In this document: positions 14,686 through 18,930 of the stretch, one piece after another
Position numbering within the stretch: the stretch's first letter is position 1
Layout of the letters: every line of letters starts with the position of its first letter
Assembly: GCA_964549135.1 (NCBI GenBank)
Contig: CAZJUJ010000055.1
Span: 1 to 18,930, forward strand
Length of the DNA: 18,930 nt
Source of the DNA: RUG563 sp964549135
GTDB taxonomy: Bacteria > Bacillota > Clostridia > Christensenellales > Aristaeellaceae
Direction: 5' to 3'
Notes under the pieces: model-generated
Database searches by the model: none
Told to the model about the DNA's origin: nothing
The model's input: only the letters and a program-made list of their open reading frames with translations
Position numbers and translations under genes: made by a program

Positions 14686-14714
14686 AGGATAGCACCTTTT
14701 CCCTGGAATGTCAA
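14686..14714 (-). promoter_or_regulatory. Sigma-A promoter of the hrcA-grpE-dnaK-dnaJ operon
   Basis: On the minus strand a perfect TTGACA (14709-14714) and TATCCT (14686-14691, four of six) are 17 bases apart. The start would be near 14679, next to CIRCE. The perfect -35 suits a strong promoter held off by HrcA. Confidence 0.85.
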
Positions 14715-14803
14715 TAGCCCAGAAAAATAATTTTCGCCGCCTGTCCCTGCCATCGGCTGAGGGGGCGTTTCCTCCCGCCCGGCATGGCGCTTCCCGCCGC
14801 ACA

Positions 14804-14841
14804 GAAAAAGGACGCCCCGCCTTTAAAAGGATGGCAAGGCG
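14804..14841 (-). terminator. Possible terminator of the trkA-trkH operon
   Basis: On the minus strand CGCCTT and AAGGCG pair around a 12-base loop, and a T5 run follows after eight G/C-rich bases. It is about 20 bases past the trkH stop and before the hrcA promoter. The distance between stem and T run makes this uncertain. Confidence 0.4.
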
Positions 14842-14861
14842 CCCCGTTCTTTATGCCGTAT

Positions 14862-16307
14862 TCAGTTTTTGCGCCAGGTGCTGCCGAAAAAGAGCAGCAG
14901 CAGGGGATAGAATTCCAGGCGGCCTGCCAGCATCACAAAGGAAAGCAGCAGCTTGGCCGGGGCGGAATAGAAGGCGAAATTTTCTGCCGGGCCCACCGCG
15001 TTAAAGCCCGGGCCCACATTGGAAAGGCAGGTCAGCACGGCGGAAAAGGCCGTGAGAATATCCGGGCTTTCCAGAGAGAGCAGAATCCCGCCGATGAGAA
15101 ACGTCATCAGATACAGGAAAAGAAAAACGCCCAATTGCCCCAGGGTGCTTTCCGCCACAGGCTTGCCCTCAAAGCGCACCACCGATACCTTCCTGGGCTG
15201 CAGGGTATGCTGAAGCTCCCGGAAGGAGGATTTGCACAACAGCACCACCCGGCTTATCTTGAAGCCGCCTGCCGTGGAGCCCGCGCATGCGCCGGTAAAA
15301 AGCAGCAGGGCAATCACCGCCTTGGCAAAGACGGGCCAGAGATCATAATTCGCCGTGGCAAAGCCCGCCGTGGAAATGACGGAGGTCACCTGGAAAAAGG
15401 CATACCGAAGCGCCGTAAAGAAATTTTCATACCGGGGCAGAATGGAAAGGGTAATGCCCAGGGTAGCCGCTGCGATCAGCCCCAGATAGGCCCACAATTC
15501 CTCGCTCTGGGCCGCCGCCCGGTATTCCCGCCGCACCAGATGAAAATACACCGCAAAATTCACGCCGAAAAGCATGAGAAAGACTGCAATGATCCATTCA
15601 ATCAGCGGGCTGTCAAAAGCCGCCACGCTGGCATTATAATTGGAAAAGCCGCCGGTGCCCGCCGTGCCGAAGGTATGAATCAGCGCATCGTAAAGATTCA
15701 TGCCCGCCAGCATCAGGCAGATCAGCTGCAGGAGAGAAAGGGCAAAATACAGCCCGTAGAGCCATTTGGCGGTATCGCTCATCCGGGGCAGCAGCTTGGA
15801 AAAGGTCGGCCCCGGGCTTTCCGCCCGGGCCAGATGGGCCGTGCGCCCCGAAAGCCGGGGCAGCAGCGCCACCGTAAAAATCAGCACCCCCATGCCGCCG
15901 ATCCAGTGGGTAAAGCTGCGCCAGAAAAGAATGCCCCGGGGCAGGGCCTCAATATCCCTTAGAATCGTGGAGCCGGTGGTGGTAAAGCCGCTCACCGTTT
16001 CAAAAAATGAATCCGCCAGAGAGGGAATGGCCCCGGAAAAAACAGCGGGCAGCGCCCCAAAGAAGGAAAGCAGCAGCCAGCTCAGCCCCGCCACCGCCAT
16101 GCCGTCCCGGGCGCTTAAATCCTTCCGCCTGGGCCGAAGAAGAAAGCCGGGCAGCGCCCCGCAGATGGCGGTCAGCCCCATGGTGCAGAGAAAGGCCATG
16201 GCATCCCCCTGTCCATAAATCAGCGAAACCGCCAGAGAGGGCAGCATCAGCGCCGCCTCCAGCAGCAGCAGCCGTCCCAGCAGCCGAAATACCAATCGAT
16301 AATTCAC
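14862..16307 (-). CDS. trkH: Potassium uptake protein TrkH/KtrB
   Basis: The 481-residue integral membrane protein is the ion-translocating subunit. Four pore-loop filters carrying the conserved Gly are visible in order: GFTTTGSTIL, GTAGTGGFSNYN, VISTAGFATANY and LSNVGPGFNAVGP. About ten hydrophobic segments surround them, and the end LEFYPLLLLFF is typical. The start is a GTG at 16307, 4 bases after the trkA stop. GGAAGGG lies just upstream within trkA, so translation is probably coupled. Residue 1-30 is hydrophobic, as in the family. It works with TrkA to import potassium. The size is close to TrkH of Gram-negative bacteria and Clostridia. Confidence 0.94.
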   Translation of the reverse strand: MNYRLVFRLLGRLLLLEAALMLPSLAVSLIYGQGDAMAFLCTMGLTAICGALPGFLLRPRRKDLSARDGMAVAGLSWLLLSFFGALPAVFSGAIPSLADSFFETVSGFTTTGSTILRDIEALPRGILFWRSFTHWIGGMGVLIFTVALLPRLSGRTAHLARAESPGPTFSKLLPRMSDTAKWLYGLYFALSLLQLICLMLAGMNLYDALIHTFGTAGTGGFSNYNASVAAFDSPLIEWIIAVFLMLFGVNFAVYFHLVRREYRAAAQSEELWAYLGLIAAATLGITLSILPRYENFFTALRYAFFQVTSVISTAGFATANYDLWPVFAKAVIALLLFTGACAGSTAGGFKISRVVLLCKSSFRELQHTLQPRKVSVVRFEGKPVAESTLGQLGVFLFLYLMTFLIGGILLSLESPDILTAFSAVLTCLSNVGPGFNAVGPAENFAFYSAPAKLLLSFVMLAGRLEFYPLLLLFFGSTWRKN

Positions 16308-16311
16308 GTTC

Positions 16312-17679
16312 TTATCCCTTCCTGATTATCTCATTCAGCGTACTCAGCCCGGGCTTTCTGCTGATCACCACCACATGATCCCCCGCCTCAATGGTATCAT
16401 TGCCAAAGGGGATGCGCGCCTGCCCCTCCCGGACGATCACGCCGATCAGCGCATCGGGGATCACATTCATTTCCTTCAGCGGCACATGGATGTATTCTTC
16501 TCCCGCCTGGGCGATAAATTCCAGCGCCTCGGCTGCCCCATCCATCAGCCGATACATTCTTTCCACCCCGTCAAAGGCGCGGCTGGCTCGGGAGCGCACC
16601 GTGCGCAGAATGGTATTGCAGGCCACATTCAGGGTGCTGATGATGCTGTCCAAACCCATATTATGCATAATGGCGGAATAGTTATCCCGGCTGGATTTGA
16701 CGATGACCTTCTGCACCCCCTGCTGGGCGGCATAGAAGCCCGCCATCAGGTTTTCCTCATCCCGATCGGAAAGCAGAACCAAAGCCTGGGTCTCGCTGAG
16801 GCCCTCGCTCTCCAATAGCTCCTGATCGGTGCCATCCCCCTGGATGATGGCGGCCCCGGGCAATTGCTCGGAAAGCGCCCGGGCCTTTTCCGGATTGATT
16901 TCGATAATGGAAACCTTGAAATGCATGGAAAGCAGCATGGAGGCCAGATAATAGGCAATGCGGCTGCCGCCCATGATCATGACGGAGCGGATGCGGGCGG
17001 TATCCTTGCCCAGGGCGTCAAAAAAGCGGGTGATGGTGGCGCTGTCCGAAATCACATGCACCCGATCCCCGGCATGAATCACAAAATCGCCCTTGGGGAT
17101 AATGATCTCATCCTCCCTTTCCACGGCGCAGAAAAGCACCTGGGGGATGCCTTTATTCCTTTTATATACCTCTCTGATGGGCACGTCCACCATAAAATCC
17201 CCCTGCGCCGCCCGGAAATCCACCATCTCCACCCGGCCCCGGGCAAAGGTTTCGATATTCCCGGCAAAGGGAAAGCGCAGCATGCGGCTGATTTCCCGGG
17301 CGGTGGCCCGCTCGGGATTGATCACATAATCGATGGATAATTCCTTCTGCAGAAATTCCAGGCTGCCGAGATATTCGGGATCCCGGATCCGGGCGATGGC
17401 ATACTGCGCCCCCAGGCGCTTGGCGGTCAGGCAGGAGAGCATATTGATTTCATCCCCCACCGTAGCCGCAATCACAATATCGGCATGCTGCACCCCCGCC
17501 TCCTTCAGCGTTTCCGCGCTGACGCCACTGCCCTTGATAAACATGGCATCCAGGGTGTCCATCCCTCTTTGCAGCACCTGATCATTCCGATCCACCACGG
17601 TTATATCATGGCCCTCCGCAATCAGGCTTTCCGCCAGCGTATGGCCCAGCTTTCCGCTGCCAATAATCAAAATCTGCAT
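16312..17679 (-). CDS. trkA: Potassium uptake regulator TrkA
   Basis: The 455-residue cytoplasmic protein binds NAD(H) and gates TrkH. It has two RCK halves in tandem: GSGKLG (7-12) with Asp30 at the end of the second strand, then a TrkA-C domain (about 145-220), a second Rossmann-like fold with GGSRIA (237-242), and a second TrkA-C domain to the end. This double layout is the classic TrkA rather than the single-domain KtrA. The second fold's GGSRIA departs from GxGxxG, which is common in this half. The ATG at 17679 has GGAGG 8 bases upstream. It is the first gene of the operon and has its own promoter. Confidence 0.95.
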   Translation of the reverse strand: MQILIIGSGKLGHTLAESLIAEGHDITVVDRNDQVLQRGMDTLDAMFIKGSGVSAETLKEAGVQHADIVIAATVGDEINMLSCLTAKRLGAQYAIARIRDPEYLGSLEFLQKELSIDYVINPERATAREISRMLRFPFAGNIETFARGRVEMVDFRAAQGDFMVDVPIREVYKRNKGIPQVLFCAVEREDEIIIPKGDFVIHAGDRVHVISDSATITRFFDALGKDTARIRSVMIMGGSRIAYYLASMLLSMHFKVSIIEINPEKARALSEQLPGAAIIQGDGTDQELLESEGLSETQALVLLSDRDEENLMAGFYAAQQGVQKVIVKSSRDNYSAIMHNMGLDSIISTLNVACNTILRTVRSRASRAFDGVERMYRLMDGAAEALEFIAQAGEEYIHVPLKEMNVIPDALIGVIVREGQARIPFGNDTIEAGDHVVVISRKPGLSTLNEIIRKG

Positions 17680-17720
17680 TGAAATCCTCCGGCATTTTTT
17701 TGGATGATGTACGCACGGCC

Positions 17721-17749
17721 ATTATAGCAGATTCCAGCGCATTTGAAAA
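17721..17749 (-). promoter_or_regulatory. Sigma-A promoter of trkA-trkH
   Basis: On the minus strand TTTTCA (17744-17749, four of six) and a perfect TATAAT (17721-17726) are 17 bases apart, giving a leader of about 35 bases. Confidence 0.75.
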
Positions 17750-17795
17750 GCACGAAAAAGCCCCGTCCAGCCGCCGCTCTTCCCGCAGCGCATGC

Positions 17796-17821
17796 AAAAA
17801 TGCCGGGGCGCTGTGCCCCGG
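17796..17821 (-). terminator. Intrinsic terminator of yabP-yabQ
   Basis: On the minus strand CCGGGGC and GCCCCGG form a perfect 7-bp stem with a 5-base loop, followed within two bases by TTTTT. It begins right after the yabQ stop codon and separates the sporulation pair from the trk operon. Confidence 0.85.
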
Positions 17822-18163
17822 TCAGGAGCGGCTCCGGGCCGCGCCGCGCTTTCTCCCTTTCCCGGAAAGGAGCCCGATCATTCCCCGCAGCACCCGGCGC
17901 ACGCCCAGGCAATAGATGCCCCCGCCGCAGAAAAGCCCCAGCAGCGCAAACAGCCTGAGGGTGCTTTCTCCCCCCGCCGCCAGCGCCAGGGCGCACAGCA
18001 TCCCCGAAAGCAGGCACCAGACGGCATCGAGCAGCGCCGCCGGAAAGGGCCGCGCACGCCTGCGGAGGGGAGAGGCAAGATCATAGAGAAGCCCCGCCCC
18101 CATCCCCGCCGCCAGCAGCAACAGAAATACCCGGGCCTGATTGGCCGTTTCAAAGAAAATCAT
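17822..18163 (-). CDS. yabQ: Spore cortex biosynthesis protein YabQ
   Basis: The 113-residue membrane protein has three to four hydrophobic segments (about residues 8-26, 42-62, 68-85) and the family pattern GLLYDLASPLRR after the first segment, then a basic C-terminal tail. In Bacillus subtilis YabQ is needed for spore cortex formation and sits in the membrane around the forespore. The ATG overlaps the yabP stop codon (ATGA), so translation is coupled and no strong Shine-Dalgarno sequence is needed. In many Firmicutes divIC follows yabQ; here a terminator follows instead. Confidence 0.85.
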   Translation of the reverse strand: MIFFETANQARVFLLLLAAGMGAGLLYDLASPLRRRARPFPAALLDAVWCLLSGMLCALALAAGGESTLRLFALLGLFCGGGIYCLGVRRVLRGMIGLLSGKGRKRGAARSRS

Positions 18164-18447
18164 TTGCCGCCCCGGCGGAAAAGCCCGCGCCGGGGGCTGC
18201 GCTGGGTATAGAAAACGCCGTCGATTTTCCCCTCCACGGTCATCTGCCCCTCCTCCAGCATCAGCCGCGTCACATGCAGCCCCTCCCCGGTCAGGGCGAT
18301 TTCGCCGCTGTCGGTCATCAGCACCACCTGGTTTTCGTCAAAGGCCAATACCTCGCCCACCCCCGTCAGCGCCGCCCGCTGCCTGTTTTCCAGCGAAAGG
18401 GCATGGCTTTTCTGCATCGCGCCCGGATTTTTGCTTTCCTTCTCCAT
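18160..18447 (-). CDS. yabP: Sporulation protein YabP
   Basis: The 95-residue protein belongs to the YabP/YqfC family, with the hallmark run SLENRQRAALTGVGEV, then ALTGEGLHVTRLMLEEG and VEGKIDGVFY. These proteins act in the mother cell during spore coat and cortex assembly. The frame is open to a GTG at 18456, but that codon lies in the likely Shine-Dalgarno sequence GAGGTGA, which is well placed for the ATG at 18447. A sigma-E-like promoter is just upstream. It forms a two-gene operon with yabQ. Confidence 0.88.
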   Translation of the reverse strand: MEKESKNPGAMQKSHALSLENRQRAALTGVGEVLAFDENQVVLMTDSGEIALTGEGLHVTRLMLEEGQMTVEGKIDGVFYTQRSPRRGLFRRGGK

Positions 18448-18464
18448 CCGTTTCACCTCGCTTC

Positions 18465-18494
18465 AGCCTATGTCCCCGGCATGCGGCAATATGC
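18465..18494 (-). promoter_or_regulatory. Sigma-E-type promoter of yabP-yabQ
   Basis: On the minus strand GCATATT (18488-18494) fits the sigma-E -35 consensus (KMATATT) fully. Fifteen bases on, CATAGGCT (18465-18472) agrees with CATACAnT at five of seven defined positions. B. subtilis yabPQ is sigma-E controlled. The leader would be only about 11 bases, with the ribosome site at its very start, which is a caution. Confidence 0.6.
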
Positions 18495-18513
18495 CTGCCC
18501 GCCGCTTCCAAAC

Positions 18514-18568
18514 AAAAAAACACCCCGCGGGGGAGGGAAGCTATCGCCGCCCTCTTTCCGCAGGGTGT
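18514..18568 (-). terminator. Intrinsic terminator of the GGGtGRT gene
   Basis: On the minus strand ACACCCTGCGG and CCGCGGGGTGT pair over 11 positions with one wobble, around a loop that itself can fold (GAGGG/CCCTC). A run of seven T follows. It starts 15 bases past the stop codon. Confidence 0.9.
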
Positions 18569-18583
18569 CAGAAAAACCGATGA

Positions 18584-18930
18584 TTACTTGCTGGCTTCTT
18601 CAATGGCAACAGCCACAGCCACGGTCATGCCGACCATGGGGTTGTTGCCCGCGCCGATGAGGCCCATCATTTCCACGTGGGCAGGCACGGAGGAGGAACC
18701 GGCGAACTGCGCATCGCTGTGCATACGGCCCAGGGTATCGGTCATGCCGTAGGAGGCAGGGCCGGCGGCCATATTATCGGGATGCAGGGTACGGCCCGTG
18801 CCGCCGCCGGAGGCAACGGAGAAATACTTCTTGCCGGCTTCGTTCATTTCCTTCTTGTAGGTGCCGGCCACGGGATGCTGGAAGCGGGTGGGGTTGGTGG
18901 AGTTGCCGGTGATGGAAACGCCCACGCCCT
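18584..18930 (-). CDS. GGGtGRT-family protein, C-terminal part (cut by window end)
   Basis: About 115 residues are visible and the frame stays open to the window edge, so the true start lies beyond 18930. The naming motif is present as GGGTGRTLHPDNMAAG, followed by SYGMTDTLGRMHSDAQFAGS and EMMGLIGAGNNPMVGMTVAV, all highly conserved in this clostridial family. No function has been assigned to it that I know of. The family's full length is about 330 residues, so roughly two thirds are missing here. A strong terminator follows, so yabP is not in the same transcript. Confidence 0.85.
   Translation of the reverse strand, partial: GVGVSITGNSTNPTRFQHPVAGTYKKEMNEAGKKYFSVASGGGTGRTLHPDNMAAGPASYGMTDTLGRMHSDAQFAGSSSVPAHVEMMGLIGAGNNPMVGMTVAVAVAIEEASK

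Overview
The window looks like chromosomal DNA of an anaerobic, endospore-forming Clostridia (Bacillota). The signs are: the sporulation pair yabP-yabQ with a sigma-E-type promoter; an hrcA-grpE-dnaK-dnaJ operon with a perfect CIRCE operator; a protein of the GGGtGRT family; the Firmicutes-typical UPF0371/DUF1846 and DUF2974 proteins; and a GlpA/GlpB-like flavoprotein pair. Genes are GC-rich, while promoters (TATAAT boxes) and the repeat element are AT-richer. I cannot name the genus.

Layout. 1-415: a gene-free copy of a structured repeat element, then a second long hairpin. 416-2158 (-): IlvD/Edd-family dehydratase. 2367-3242 (+): PAS-like/GGDEF protein, divergent from it. 3243-3765: a second, complete and inverted copy of the repeat element (389 bp, about 68-bp terminal inverted repeats), again followed by the second hairpin type. 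3766-6493 (-): two-gene flavoprotein operon. 6702-8183 (-): UPF0371 protein. 8372-9604 (+): DUF2974-type alpha/beta hydrolase, divergent from it. 9626-9676: a 24-bp-stem hairpin of the same repeat family between convergent genes. 9698-14620 (-): heat-shock operon hrcA-grpE-dnaK-dnaJ. 14862-17679 (-): potassium uptake operon trkA-trkH. 17822-18447 (-): yabP-yabQ. 18584-18930 (-): 3' part of a GGGtGRT-family gene, cut by the window end.

How the genes work together. HrcA should bind CIRCE at its own promoter and repress the whole chaperone operon, which supplies the complete DnaK-DnaJ-GrpE machine. TrkA is the cytoplasmic NAD-binding regulator of the TrkH potassium translocation subunit. YabP and YabQ act in spore coat and cortex assembly in the mother cell, which fits the sigma-E-like promoter. 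The flavoprotein pair resembles anaerobic glycerol-3-phosphate dehydrogenase subunits A and B.

The most unusual content is the repeat family: a non-coding element with terminal inverted repeats, each carrying a long palindrome that overlaps a canonical G-quadruplex motif, plus conserved internal hairpins. Its palindromes also occur alone at gene ends. Two inverted copies flank the dehydratase and GGDEF genes. Start sites were refined where a promoter, CIRCE or Shine-Dalgarno sequence decided the matter.
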